Source of the DNA: Candidatus Moraniibacteriota bacterium | GTDB lineage: Bacteria > Patescibacteriota > Minisyncoccia > Moranbacterales > DUUL01 | Length of the DNA: 39,783 nucleotides | Direction of reading: 5' to 3' | Assembly: GCA_012841575.1 (NCBI GenBank) | Contig: DUUL01000030.1 | Span: 1 to 39,783 of the forward strand | In this document: piece after piece, positions 21,979-30,976 of the stretch | Numbering within the stretch: position 1 is the first letter of the stretch | Layout of the letters: each line of letters opens with the position of its first letter | Translations under genes and position numbers: made by a program | Notes under the pieces: model-generated | Seen by the model: only the letters and a program-made list of their open reading frames with translations | Database searches by the model: none | Told to the model about the DNA's origin: nothing

Positions 21979-24036
21979 CTAATTACTTTCATCCTCACTT
22001 GATTCATTTTCAGTTAAGAGTTCTTTGGGAATTTCAAAAATCTCTAATCCGGGCTTGTAATCCTTATTTTCTCCTTTAACTTCACCTTCAGCTGTAAAAG
22101 TATTCTTAGAATTTAGTGATTCATTTGTATCCTGAAAAGCCTTTCTGATTAATTCTTTTTCATTTTGATTAAGACTAGCCCAATCACCAGTCAACTTCTC
22201 TTCTGATAAACCTGTTAGTTCTAAGTTGTATAGTAATCTTTTTAGGGCAACTGTTTCATTCTCTCCAGCACCCGCCTCCTTGGGAAGAATCATATCCACT
22301 GCTATTGCACCGCCAACTGCACTACCGATCCTTCCTCCAAGTTTAAACAACTGAAGTAATTTGGATCCACTCCCAGCAAATTTAGCTAAATTAACTTTTG
22401 GTATTCTCTCAACTACTTTAACTAGCCCTTGAGCGGAAAGCCTTCTACCCGAAAACTCAACTGACCATCTTATAGACTCTCTAAGTCCTTTTGTTGCCAC
22501 TTTGTCATAAATAAATTTTCCTCCTTTGAAAGTAACGATTGCTGGCTTTTCAATTCCAGTTTTAGCCCAACCAAAAGATTTTATTAGACTACCAGAAATT
22601 CCCTTCGCGATTGATTTATGTTTCCAGGTTTCTGTCACAAAAAACAAAGGGGTATATTTGGGTGCTTCTTTGACATAGGCAAACAGTTTAGGTCCTAAAT
22701 CATGTAAAAAATTAGGGTCATCAGCTGAACCAGTATATTTAGCCTCAACAACCCTCTTCACTCCACCAAAATACTGAAGCATTAACCATTCTCTAAAATC
22801 ATACAGCCTACCAAAAGAATCTGTTAAAAATGGAATTCCCACTTCATCTAAAAAAACCATGGCTTCATTTCCCGCTAAAGCCCCGATTAGATTTGCAAGA
22901 TTCTGCTCCGACTGATTTTCAATAAAATTTTTAGCATCTCTTCTGGTGTCTTCTGAGACCTCTAATTTTTCTGGACTCGAAAGCTCTCTTCCTAAATCTT
23001 TCTCTGTTTCTTTCGACGAACCATCAGCAGTTGAAACTTGCTCATTTTCACCGCCAACCACCTTTTCTTCTACTTCTTCAACGCCTAGCAAATTTTCTAC
23101 TGTCTGCCCTGCAACTCTCCCTAGGGGAGTACTCCCAACCACATCTTTGCCCCTATCAACAGCATCCCTGACCTTATCAACAGCATCCTCTACAGCTTTC
23201 TTTTTATCAAGAATCTCCTTCATCCATTCTGCCCCTGGAATATCTTTGATAAAAGGCATTAAAAATAATAAGGCTTTTTCCACGTTTCCCTCTCCGAATA
23301 TTTGATCAACTCCTTTTTCAAAAACGCCTTTGAGTGCCTGCACTGCCTCCTTTCCTCTGCCAGTTGGGTCTTCAATTATATCATTTAATTTTTGAGCAAA
23401 AAGTTTTTTTGCCCCCTCGGTTTTACCAAACATTTCTAAGCCAAAATAAGTCGCAACTCCACTAAGTGCAAGTCCACTCACCCACTCACCCACACTTTTA
23501 TCCTTCCTAGCCAAAACCAACATCCCTGCTAAACCAGCAATTGCGCAAGCAGCTGCCATTTCAGGATTTTTTTCAATTTGCCCAAGTAATTTTCCAGCTG
23601 GACCGCCAATCTCCATTGTTCCATACTTTTTTGCCCGCTCTCCCCGCTGAGCCATGGAATGAGCAACCTCTGCCTGCTCCCTGGACTCACTTCTTAAGTC
23701 AAAAACTTCTTTTGCAAAATTAGGATTTGCTTTTATTGCACTAGCTATTTCTGGGTCATCACTATTTTCCAAGATATCTCTTATTTCTTCCATCGTAAGC
23801 TCACCCTCCTCTAAACCCTTTTTATCTTTTACAGATTCAATCGCCCTAAGAGCGACTCCAATTTTTTGATATTCTTCGATCTTTCTTTCTGATCTGGATA
23901 GCCTTTCCTGGCCTGCCTCTCCCAGCCCTATAGCTGCCTCAACTTGCTCCACCCTCTTCCGCTCTCCAGCACTATCAAGCGGAGATTCTTGTTTCCCCCC
24001 TTCAAAGTGTGAACCTTTCGATTTTTGATTACTCAT
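21979..24036 (-). CDS. Uncharacterised 685-aa protein in the TraD/VirD4-like ATPase unit
   Basis: I do not recognise this protein. Residues 1-140 are charged and helical. Two hydrophobic segments lie at about 158-176 and 185-203. A charged helical region follows (205-300), then a Glu/Ser-rich linker (320-370). A mixed domain with aromatic patches (about 375-560) and a Gly/Ala-rich helix (RIGSAVGGAIAVDMIL, 569-584) come next, and the C-terminus is acidic. The pattern fits a membrane-associated protein. It lies 27 bases after the 188-aa gene. Its position behind a secretion-type ATPase suggests a shared process, but no direct evidence is visible. Confidence 0.72.
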   Translation of the reverse strand: MSNQKSKGSHFEGGKQESPLDSAGERKRVEQVEAAIGLGEAGQERLSRSERKIEEYQKIGVALRAIESVKDKKGLEEGELTMEEIRDILENSDDPEIASAIKANPNFAKEVFDLRSESREQAEVAHSMAQRGERAKKYGTMEIGGPAGKLLGQIEKNPEMAAACAIAGLAGMLVLARKDKSVGEWVSGLALSGVATYFGLEMFGKTEGAKKLFAQKLNDIIEDPTGRGKEAVQALKGVFEKGVDQIFGEGNVEKALLFLMPFIKDIPGAEWMKEILDKKKAVEDAVDKVRDAVDRGKDVVGSTPLGRVAGQTVENLLGVEEVEEKVVGGENEQVSTADGSSKETEKDLGRELSSPEKLEVSEDTRRDAKNFIENQSEQNLANLIGALAGNEAMVFLDEVGIPFLTDSFGRLYDFREWLMLQYFGGVKRVVEAKYTGSADDPNFLHDLGPKLFAYVKEAPKYTPLFFVTETWKHKSIAKGISGSLIKSFGWAKTGIEKPAIVTFKGGKFIYDKVATKGLRESIRWSVEFSGRRLSAQGLVKVVERIPKVNLAKFAGSGSKLLQLFKLGGRIGSAVGGAIAVDMILPKEAGAGENETVALKRLLYNLELTGLSEEKLTGDWASLNQNEKELIRKAFQDTNESLNSKNTFTAEGEVKGENKDYKPGLEIFEIPKELLTENESSEDESN

Positions 24037-24063
24037 TATTTTAAAATTACTTTTTTACTTAAA

Positions 24064-24630
24064 TTATTCTCCTCCTTTTTTCTTATCTGTTTTGTCCGCT
24101 TCTCTCTCAGCAGTAGCCCTATTAAAAGCTTCTTTAATTTTATCAACCACTTCTTTTTGTTCAACTGTTGTTTTTGGCTTCTCAGCATCTGAGCTATCAG
24201 AAATCTTATCTATCCGCTCCCTTAAATCTCTAATGCCGGCTTCTTCCGCCAATGCCCGCCCAATGCCCGCTTCATTGTCCTTTTCATTGCCCTTCTCCTT
24301 CTCCTCTTTTTTCTCTTTACCTTTTTCTCCCTCTTCTATTTTCGATTCCAAATCCTCTAATTGTCTAGCAGAAAGAGCCTTTCTCCCTCTTTCAAATCCA
24401 TCTAAGCTAAACTGTCTAGCTCTCTCAAAAACTCCTGGCATTTTTTTCATAAACTTGTCTAGTTCTGGAAATTTTTCCTGAATATAGCGAAATAAATTAT
24501 TCATTAGAAACGCTCTGTCACCCTCTTTTCCTTGTTCAGTTTTTTTACTCACCTGATCTGTCTCAACTTGATTTTCTTCATCCTCCAAATCTTTTCTCCC
24601 TCGCTTTAATGGGTCGTCCAATTTCGACAT
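24064..24630 (-). CDS. Uncharacterised 188-aa highly charged protein
   Basis: Hydrophilic protein rich in Glu and Lys. Only residues 40-75 (FLMNNLFRYIQEKFPELDKF, followed by a short helix) look folded. The stretch at about 95-125 is a Glu-Lys-Gly repeat that is probably a disordered linker. No known family was recognised. It starts 20 bases after the ATPase stop and is followed after 27 bases by the 685-aa gene, so it is cotranscribed with both. Confidence 0.65.
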   Translation of the reverse strand: MSKLDDPLKRGRKDLEDEENQVETDQVSKKTEQGKEGDRAFLMNNLFRYIQEKFPELDKFMKKMPGVFERARQFSLDGFERGRKALSARQLEDLESKIEEGEKGKEKKEEKEKGNEKDNEAGIGRALAEEAGIRDLRERIDKISDSSDAEKPKTTVEQKEVVDKIKEAFNRATAEREADKTDKKKGGE

Positions 24631-24650
24631 TTTAAAAATTTAATTATTAA

Positions 24651-27257
24651 TTAATCTAGTGAAAATTCAATGTCATCATTCTTATTGTTGTTGAGTACTG
24701 CATTCTTCGCTCTTTCCGGAATAATTCCCTCTTCACCAACACCATCCACCGCCTCTACTTTTTCCTGATAGGAAGCAAAACGCTCTTCAATCTCATCTTC
24801 GACCACCTCACGTGCACGTCCTAATTTAAAACGAGAAAGTTGCTTAATCGAATCACGTAATTCTGGATCGCCTTCTGATGGCGGATAAGTTTTCATATCA
24901 AATGCATCAGAAGATTCATTGTTAATCAAAACTTTTGTGTAACAATTAAAGTTGTCTAAATTAATCAAATCATTCATATCAAAAACTGGAGCAAATTGCT
25001 TTTGTAAAAGTTCAGCATCCTCTGCTCCTACTCGAAAAGAGGCCATTGATCCAACGTTACCAAAAACCGCCTTGGAAATATCTTCACTCAATTGGCCAAT
25101 GAATTGGTGAGCAATGGTTAAACAAAGTCGATACTTTCTTGCCTCAGAAAGAATTTGAGCAATCGAATCAGTGGTGAAATTCTGAAACTCATCAATGTAT
25201 AAATAAAAATCCTTGCGTTCTTTTTCTGGGATGTCTACCCTGCCTAAAGCTGCCATCAAAAGCTTACCGACAATTACCATTCCAAGAAGATGAGAGTTAA
25301 TTTCTCCAATTTTACCCTTTGATAAATTAACCATCAAAATCTTTCCTTGATCCATTACTTCACGAAAGTTGATAGTGCTTTTTTGTTGAGCAATAATTGG
25401 TCGCATCATGTCATTAGAAATAAAAGTCGTCAGCTTGGAGTTAATGTAGGGAGTAATATTTTCTAAAGATGCCTCACCACCTGCCTTCTCTGCTTCTTTG
25501 CGCCAAAAATCAACCACAGTTATATCTTTGCATCGTCGTAATTTTTCTGCACGGAACTCTGGATCTCGAAAAACCCTCGGAACTTCCATTAAAGTTGACC
25601 CGATTTCTGGTGAATCCATCACTAACAACATTGCATTTCTCATATATTGCTCAAACATCGGTCCCCCAGTTTGCTTTAAGTCGTATAGTTTATCAAAAAT
25701 AGCAATCATCTCATTGATCACAAAAGTTCTCTGTTCTGGGTGATCTTCTTCATACTCCATCATATTTAAACCAAATGGTCGCTCAATGTCAGATGGATCA
25801 AAGTACACGACATCCTCCGCTCTCTCAGAGGGAATTGATCCTAAAATATTATCAATTAAATCTCCGTGTGGATCGATCACGCAAAGACCGCTTTTTTGAC
25901 AATCTTGCTTAGCCATCTCCTCAATAAAAGTTGACTTTCCTACTCCAGTTTGCCCAATAATATATAAGTGGCGCCTTCGATCATTTGCAGAAAGCTTAAT
26001 GTCTGTTTTAGTGCCTCGATAGTTGCTGTAGCCCAACAGTAGTCCATCTGGAGGAATGTTAACCGGCGGTGGCGCTGACTTTGCTCTCAACCAATTGATT
26101 TTTGGCGTCTCTGTGGTAGAAATTGGAAAATGAAAAATACTGGCCATTTCTTCTGTACTTAAAACAACGCTTTCATCCCAATCAAAATTACGAAAAATAA
26201 AATCGTAAGCAAGCGACTTGGCAGCTCTTTTTTCTCTCCTAATAGGAGCAAATTGATTTAAGTTGTAATCATCAAACTGAACAAAAGCATTCTCAATCTC
26301 AGAAACAATTTCGTCTGCCCGCTCTTGTGTTTTAGCGGAAGATAAAATTCTAACATTAACTCTAAAACGAGCTTTATTATCTTTTGCCTCAAGCTGCTTC
26401 ACCACTTCTTGTTCTTCCGGCGTCAATTGAAAAGGACGATCTGGTCGATCTTTCTCTAATGATTCTTGCTGATCTTCTTTTTTTACTCCAGTTATGGTAT
26501 TTAACACTTCATTACCAAAAACAAGCGCCATTTCTCCTAAAATATTATTACTAGCCGCTCGCTCTAAACGTATACCTTGTTGCATTCGTTGTGCCACTCG
26601 CCCACTATTACGCCACCACTTACGACTTGCCTTTTTAAATACTAGCTGAATTGCTGCACCCTCTTCAAAATTATTTAATTTGGATAAAGAGTTGGTTATG
26701 TTGTGCAAAGGATCAAATTCAAGGTGTTGATAAGTTCGAATCGGAAAAAAACTCTTCCGCTTTAGTTTCATGTAGCTAGCAGCCGTAAAGTTTCCTTTTT
26801 TAAAAATACTATAGTCATCTGTTCTTTCAATATTTGAATTTGGGAAAAAGCTATGGATTTGTTTCTCCACCACTCCCTCAAACTTCTTCGGAAAAGAGAC
26901 AAAAAAGCTAATCTGCTCACTATCAGAAGGAACTGCCATCTCAAAAGTTAATTGAGGCGAACCATACATCATTCGATGGAAAATATTCTTATGCTTAGGA
27001 AGTCTTGAAAGAGAAGTTAATAGCTGCTCCATCTTGGAAATTTCCTCCTTCTCCATCGCCTGAATCCCTTCTCTTGTTTTATTACTGTCATCTCTTTTTT
27101 CCTTAATCACCTTAATCACATTCAAAGAACTGTTCAAAGAAACTGTCATTTTAAAACGAGTAAACAAAAAAACTTGCGCCAAAAGCCAAGTCCCACTCAT
27201 TAAGGTTATTATTCCAAAAAAAATCATCAAGCCAACTAACAACACTGACCCAGTCAT
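24651..27257 (-). CDS. TraD/VirD4/HerA-like membrane-anchored ATPase (type IV secretion coupling-protein-like)
   Basis: An 868-aa ATPase with an N-terminal transmembrane hairpin (about 4-33), a 400-residue N-terminal region of alpha/beta units, and a RecA-type motor. Motor motifs are Walker A GQTGVGKST (435-443), CVIDPHGDLIDNIL just after it, and Walker B FYLYIDEFQNF (DE at 689-690). AHQFIGQLSEDISKAVFGNVG, the arginine/sensor region typical of TraD/TrwB-like proteins, follows. Such proteins pump DNA or protein across membranes. No relaxase, VirB4 or pilus genes are in the window. It heads a four-gene unit. Comparable orphan ATPases are known in Patescibacteria genomes, so this may be a general envelope or DNA-uptake motor; that is inference. 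Confidence 0.88.
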   Translation of the reverse strand: MTGSVLLVGLMIFFGIITLMSGTWLLAQVFLFTRFKMTVSLNSSLNVIKVIKEKRDDSNKTREGIQAMEKEEISKMEQLLTSLSRLPKHKNIFHRMMYGSPQLTFEMAVPSDSEQISFFVSFPKKFEGVVEKQIHSFFPNSNIERTDDYSIFKKGNFTAASYMKLKRKSFFPIRTYQHLEFDPLHNITNSLSKLNNFEEGAAIQLVFKKASRKWWRNSGRVAQRMQQGIRLERAASNNILGEMALVFGNEVLNTITGVKKEDQQESLEKDRPDRPFQLTPEEQEVVKQLEAKDNKARFRVNVRILSSAKTQERADEIVSEIENAFVQFDDYNLNQFAPIRREKRAAKSLAYDFIFRNFDWDESVVLSTEEMASIFHFPISTTETPKINWLRAKSAPPPVNIPPDGLLLGYSNYRGTKTDIKLSANDRRRHLYIIGQTGVGKSTFIEEMAKQDCQKSGLCVIDPHGDLIDNILGSIPSERAEDVVYFDPSDIERPFGLNMMEYEEDHPEQRTFVINEMIAIFDKLYDLKQTGGPMFEQYMRNAMLLVMDSPEIGSTLMEVPRVFRDPEFRAEKLRRCKDITVVDFWRKEAEKAGGEASLENITPYINSKLTTFISNDMMRPIIAQQKSTINFREVMDQGKILMVNLSKGKIGEINSHLLGMVIVGKLLMAALGRVDIPEKERKDFYLYIDEFQNFTTDSIAQILSEARKYRLCLTIAHQFIGQLSEDISKAVFGNVGSMASFRVGAEDAELLQKQFAPVFDMNDLINLDNFNCYTKVLINNESSDAFDMKTYPPSEGDPELRDSIKQLSRFKLGRAREVVEDEIEERFASYQEKVEAVDGVGEEGIIPERAKNAVLNNNKNDDIEFSLD

Positions 27258-27378
27258 TGTTTTTTATTTTAATTTATTTAACTTTCCTCTTCTGACATAA
27301 TAGCATAAAAAAAGCTAAAGTGGAATCGTCTTGCTAAATTTATTGAAATTAACTTGGCTACTTTTATTTCGACACAAA

Positions 27379-27621
27379 TTAGTTGTATTTACAAGAAGAG
27401 ATTATCTTCTTGCTAGATAATTCTTTGGCTTTTGAAGTATCAACTTCCACATAGCCTAGTGTTGCCAAAATAGCCTTAGCTTTATTCACGTCCCCCTCAA
27501 AAGAAATCTCACCAGATTGAAGCTCAACTCTTACATTCTTCATGCCCGCACCAAAAAGTTCCGCTATTATCTTAGCCTCACCCCCACCACACCTTAAATT
27601 AACTACTTTAATAGTATTCAT
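27379..27621 (-). CDS. Degenerate heavy-metal-associated (HMA)-like ferredoxin-fold protein
   Basis: An 80-aa protein with a beta-alpha-beta-beta-alpha-beta pattern like HMA/CopZ domains: TIKVVNLRCGGGEAKIIAEL, then VRVELQSGEISFEG, then AKAILATLGY. The metal-binding MxCxxC is reduced to one cysteine followed by glycines (LRCGGGE), so classical copper binding is unlikely. A second cysteine sits near the C-terminus (SSCKYN). The gene follows the ABC ATPase gene by 45 bases and may be cotranscribed. Confidence 0.65.
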   Translation of the reverse strand: MNTIKVVNLRCGGGEAKIIAELFGAGMKNVRVELQSGEISFEGDVNKAKAILATLGYVEVDTSKAKELSSKKIISSCKYN

Positions 27622-27666
27622 TACTTGAACTTATTGATTATTATTGCATTTGGTATAACCTAGGTC

Positions 27667-28656
27667 TTATTGATTTTTATTTTCTACTCCCTGGAAAATA
27701 TTTCTAATTACTCGGTCAATTCCCATTTCATCAATCTGAAAATCATCTGTGGGTAAATTGGTCGACAACAATTTCTTTACCACTTCCTTGGCCTCTTTTC
27801 GATCTACTTTTAACCTAGCTCTCACTCCCTCAAATTCAATTATCTTCCCAAATTCTACTAAATCATTCTTGTTAACTGGCTGACTAAAAGTAACCGTAAT
27901 AATTTTACTATCAGCATAATTGTCAATTAATTTGCTTAATAAACCATCATAGAAGATTTTTTGATTAATAATCACCACTCGCTTGCACAATTTCTGAATG
28001 TCCTCCATATAATGAGAGGTTAAAATGATAGTAGTATTTTTCTCTCGATTATACTTCAAGAGAAAATCTCGAATATTTTTTTGTGCCACCACATCCAAAC
28101 CAATTGTCGGTTCGTCTAGAAATAAAACTTTTGGACTGTGCAGAAGTGCACTAACCAATTCACACTTCATCCGCTCGCCTAAAGATAAGTTTCTCACAGG
28201 AATATTTAGGTTATCACCAATCCCCAAAAGAGCCACTAATTCATCTAATGTCTTTTTGAACTGACCTTTCTCTATTTCATAAATTTTCTGATTCAACAAA
28301 AAACTTTCCATCGCTGGTAAGTCCCACCAGAGTTGATTTTTCTGACCCATTAAAAGAGCAAATTGTCGCTTGTAAGCATTTTGATGTTGCCAAGGGTCAA
28401 AGCCTAAAACTCTGATCTTACCCCTAGTTGGTTGCACAATTCCTGAGAGCATTTTCAGCGTTGTCGTCTTTCCTGCTCCATTTGGACCTAAAAAACCAAT
28501 AAATTCTCCTTGTTTAACTGAAAAGCTAATTTCTTGAACTGCTTTTTTCTCAATTATTTCCGGAGAAAATAAGTTTTTAATCCCCATCCAAACACCAGGT
28601 GATTTTTTATTGGAGAAATAAGACTTACTCAAATTTTTCACTTCAATGGTTGCCAT
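27667..28656 (-). CDS. ABC-2 type exporter, ATP-binding subunit
   Basis: A 329-aa ATPase of the multidrug/polysaccharide ABC-2 class. Motifs in order are Walker A GPNGAGKTTT (57-66), Q-loop Q105, signature NLSLGERMK (156-164), Walker B VLFLDEPT (177-184), D-loop GLD (186-188) and switch histidine H215 in TSH. The C-terminal 80 residues form the extra regulatory domain seen in NatA-like proteins. Two ABC-2 permease genes lie immediately upstream on the same strand. The likely substrate is unknown. The gene starts after a 169-base gap that holds three GTTATGT direct repeats, so it may have its own promoter. Confidence 0.94.
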   Translation of the reverse strand: MATIEVKNLSKSYFSNKKSPGVWMGIKNLFSPEIIEKKAVQEISFSVKQGEFIGFLGPNGAGKTTTLKMLSGIVQPTRGKIRVLGFDPWQHQNAYKRQFALLMGQKNQLWWDLPAMESFLLNQKIYEIEKGQFKKTLDELVALLGIGDNLNIPVRNLSLGERMKCELVSALLHSPKVLFLDEPTIGLDVVAQKNIRDFLLKYNREKNTTIILTSHYMEDIQKLCKRVVIINQKIFYDGLLSKLIDNYADSKIITVTFSQPVNKNDLVEFGKIIEFEGVRARLKVDRKEAKEVVKKLLSTNLPTDDFQIDEMGIDRVIRNIFQGVENKNQ

Positions 28657-28825
28657 AAAAAAATATTATAATTTGTTATGTTATGTCTCAGTTATGTTGT
28701 ACTTTATATGTCTGAATTTAGCAGATCACTTTCATTTTAGCTATTCTTCATTAAACATCAAACCTTCTTTTTCTTTAAAATTAAATTATTAAAAAATTAA
28801 GTGAGCGTTAAAAGGCTATCTCTTA

Positions 28826-29641
28826 TTAACTCGATGCGCTAGCGTAGCGATCAAGTCCCTTTCTCCAGATTAACCGACTGAGCCCTAAAAAAATCAGTGC
28901 TATTGAGGTTGAACCTAAAACCAGCCAAAGATTAAAACCTCCAAAGAAAATCTTAGCAGGAACTGTTCCGACAAAAGCAATGGGAAGAACAGAGGCTAGA
29001 ATTAGCTGAAAAACTTTTCCCTTAAAAATATCTGTTGGGTATTGTCCTGCTCTTAAAATTGAGTTAACTAAATATTGACTCGTACCAGATTCAATCGTCC
29101 AAAAAGCAATCGTATTTAAAATCATACTAATAGAGCAAATAATTACTAGTGCATTGAATAAGGTGATTGAATAACCAACCACACCTAAAAACAAGCCCAA
29201 GCCGGTCAAATCTGTATGCCAAGCAGCAAAAATAATTACTCCCAATCCCAAAAAAGTATCTACAAAATTTTCAAGGTCTCCTCGATAGATTAACTCTAAA
29301 AATTGCCCGTCAATTGGCTTAATCAAAATTCCATCTAATTGTCCTTGCCGAATATGCTTACGTAAAGCATTAAAAAATCCAAAAAAAGTCCAACAGATCC
29401 CCTCTAAAAACCAAACTGTTCCAGCAATCATCAAAACCTGATGATACTCCCAATCATTAATTTTTTCCACCCAACTAAAAATTACATTAAAAAAAACTAG
29501 ATTTAAAGTAATCTGCACCCCCGCTCCAAACATCAGCCATAAAAGATTAAACCGATAAGCTAATCGCTCCAAAAAATTAACTTTTTTGAAGTAAATAAAA
29601 ATTCCCCAATATTTTTTAATTCTATGCACCAAAACCTTCAT
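28826..29641 (-). CDS. ABC-2 type permease (second)
   Basis: Integral membrane protein of the ABC-2 superfamily (ABC2_membrane_6/DUF990-like) with about six transmembrane segments. I chose the ATG at 29639-29641, giving 271 aa beginning MKVLVHRIKKYW. An upstream ATG would overlap the preceding permease by 71 bases, whereas this start overlaps it by only 20. A 20-base overlap suggests translational coupling. RQGQLDGILIKPIDGQF resembles the conserved cytoplasmic (R/E)G(Q/E)LDxxLxxP signature of this permease family. It pairs with the permease at 29622 and the ATPase at 27667. Confidence 0.85.
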   Translation of the reverse strand: MKVLVHRIKKYWGIFIYFKKVNFLERLAYRFNLLWLMFGAGVQITLNLVFFNVIFSWVEKINDWEYHQVLMIAGTVWFLEGICWTFFGFFNALRKHIRQGQLDGILIKPIDGQFLELIYRGDLENFVDTFLGLGVIIFAAWHTDLTGLGLFLGVVGYSITLFNALVIICSISMILNTIAFWTIESGTSQYLVNSILRAGQYPTDIFKGKVFQLILASVLPIAFVGTVPAKIFFGGFNLWLVLGSTSIALIFLGLSRLIWRKGLDRYASASS

Positions 29642-30416
29642 ATTTTTCAATCCCCTTTTTAAAAATAAATCTTGATAGAAAATAAAGCCCAATAAGCCAA
29701 ATTAGTCCTGGCAAAAAAATTGTCCACTCTAATTCAATAGCTCTTTGAAAAACTTGAATCGGCATCCAAACAATGTGCTTAAATGGCAACCAATTAACTA
29801 ATCGCTCTATAAAATCTGGAAACAAATTGAGGGGAATTATATTGCCAGCAAAGAAAAACATAATCATTCTCATAGAAAAATTTAAGCCCTGCACTAGTCC
29901 CAACCAAAAAGTCAAAATTCCCACTAGGAAAAAAATAAAAAAATTAATCCCTAGGGCTAATAGAATCGCTATTAGAAAAAAACCATTCCGCTCCCAGTCA
30001 GTTACGCCCAACCAAACTAAATCAAATTTAAATAGAGCAAAAAACAAAAGTAGCCCTACCATCAAACTGAGATTAAAAACTGTTTTTCCTAAAATAACAC
30101 TAAAAGTTCTCCCAATGTAGTTAATTGGTTGCAATAACAACCCAGTAACCACTCCAGAGCTTACCTCATCTCCCACTTTCCACGCCACATCTGGCCCTTG
30201 AATTGTAAAACCAATAAAGGTTGAAATTAGATAGTAAACAACTAGACTGTCTAAAGAATATTCACCCACTACTCCTCCTTGTTCATAAATTGCCCACCAA
30301 AGAAAAATATAAATTCCCAATGATGTCAATTGCGAAAAAAACAAGAAAAAAATATTTGCTCGATAAATCAAAGACTCTGTAACTGAATTCTTAAAAAATA
30401 GAAAATATTTACTCAT
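29622..30416 (-). CDS. ABC-2 type permease (first)
   Basis: Partner permease of 264 aa, counting from the ATG at 30414-30416 (MSKYFLFFKN); a TTG four codons upstream is possible but less likely. About six hydrophobic segments are present. The segment DEVSSGVVTGLLLQPINYIG is the same family signature seen in the second permease. It overlaps the next permease gene by 20 bases. The two permeases probably form a heterodimer with the ATPase at 27667. Confidence 0.86.
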   Translation of the reverse strand: MSKYFLFFKNSVTESLIYRANIFFLFFSQLTSLGIYIFLWWAIYEQGGVVGEYSLDSLVVYYLISTFIGFTIQGPDVAWKVGDEVSSGVVTGLLLQPINYIGRTFSVILGKTVFNLSLMVGLLLFFALFKFDLVWLGVTDWERNGFFLIAILLALGINFFIFFLVGILTFWLGLVQGLNFSMRMIMFFFAGNIIPLNLFPDFIERLVNWLPFKHIVWMPIQVFQRAIELEWTIFLPGLIWLIGLYFLSRFIFKKGIEKYEGFGA

Positions 30417-30483
30417 AAAACGAACCAACAGAAAAATATTAAAGGTAACTTAGCTTAATTAATATCACACTTAACTCTAAAAA

Positions 30484-30513
30484 AACAAGCCCCTTTGACA
30501 AAGGACTTGTTTG
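30484..30513 (-). terminator. Rho-independent terminator after the DUF4870-like gene
   Basis: On the minus strand a hairpin with a 7-bp lower stem (AAACAAG/CTTGTTT), a small internal loop and a 5-bp upper stem (CCTTT/AAAGG) is followed by a T run (complement of 30481-30486). It separates the DUF4870-like gene from the ABC permease genes. Confidence 0.8.
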
Positions 30514-30538
30514 AAGAATTTTTACCTTGTCGGAAAAT

Positions 30539-30904
30539 TTATTTGATTAGTTTTATTTTACCAATCAATGGCAACTCCTTCATTTTACCACCCGACGCAT
30601 TAATCACTCCCATCACAGCCATCACTATCAAGAAAATCGTTCCTAAAGGCAAAATGAAAAACAAACTCAAAAGATCTGGTAGAATAGCATTCATAAAATA
30701 AACAGCAATAAGTACAAGCAACAGACTCAACTGCTGATTAGAGTGAAACTTGGCAAATGGACTATCTTTCGCATCGGTTACCAACGGAATAAAGAACAAA
30801 ACTGGGATGATGTAGCCAATGATCGCCATTGCCTTATTTTGTTCTGCATCTTTTGAATCAGCTACAACTTCTGCTGACTCAGCTACCTTCTTTTCTTCTG
30901 CCAT
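30539..30904 (-). CDS. DUF4870/Tic20-like small membrane protein
   Basis: A 121-aa protein with an acidic N-terminal head (1-22) and three transmembrane segments (about 26-42, 57-72 and 77-101). KAMAIIGYIIPVLFFIP, then FAKFHSNQQLSLLL and a short GxxKELPLIGKIKL tail match the DUF4870 family, which is distantly related to the chloroplast import component Tic20. Its function is unknown. It is monocistronic, with a clear terminator immediately after the stop and a gap of 72 bases to dxs. Confidence 0.82.
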   Translation of the reverse strand: MAEEKKVAESAEVVADSKDAEQNKAMAIIGYIIPVLFFIPLVTDAKDSPFAKFHSNQQLSLLLVLIAVYFMNAILPDLLSLFFILPLGTIFLIVMAVMGVINASGGKMKELPLIGKIKLIK

Positions 30905-30976
30905 AGTTTTAAAATAATTAGTTAAACTTTAGTTAATTATACCACATTCTAGGAGATGTCAAGTCTTCTTTTTTCC

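Noticed and set aside
22946-23305. Plus-strand open frame of 119 codons in the 685-aa gene region
   Set aside because: Ser/Thr/Phe-rich translation antisense to a continuous coding frame with normal gene spacing; it is a shadow.
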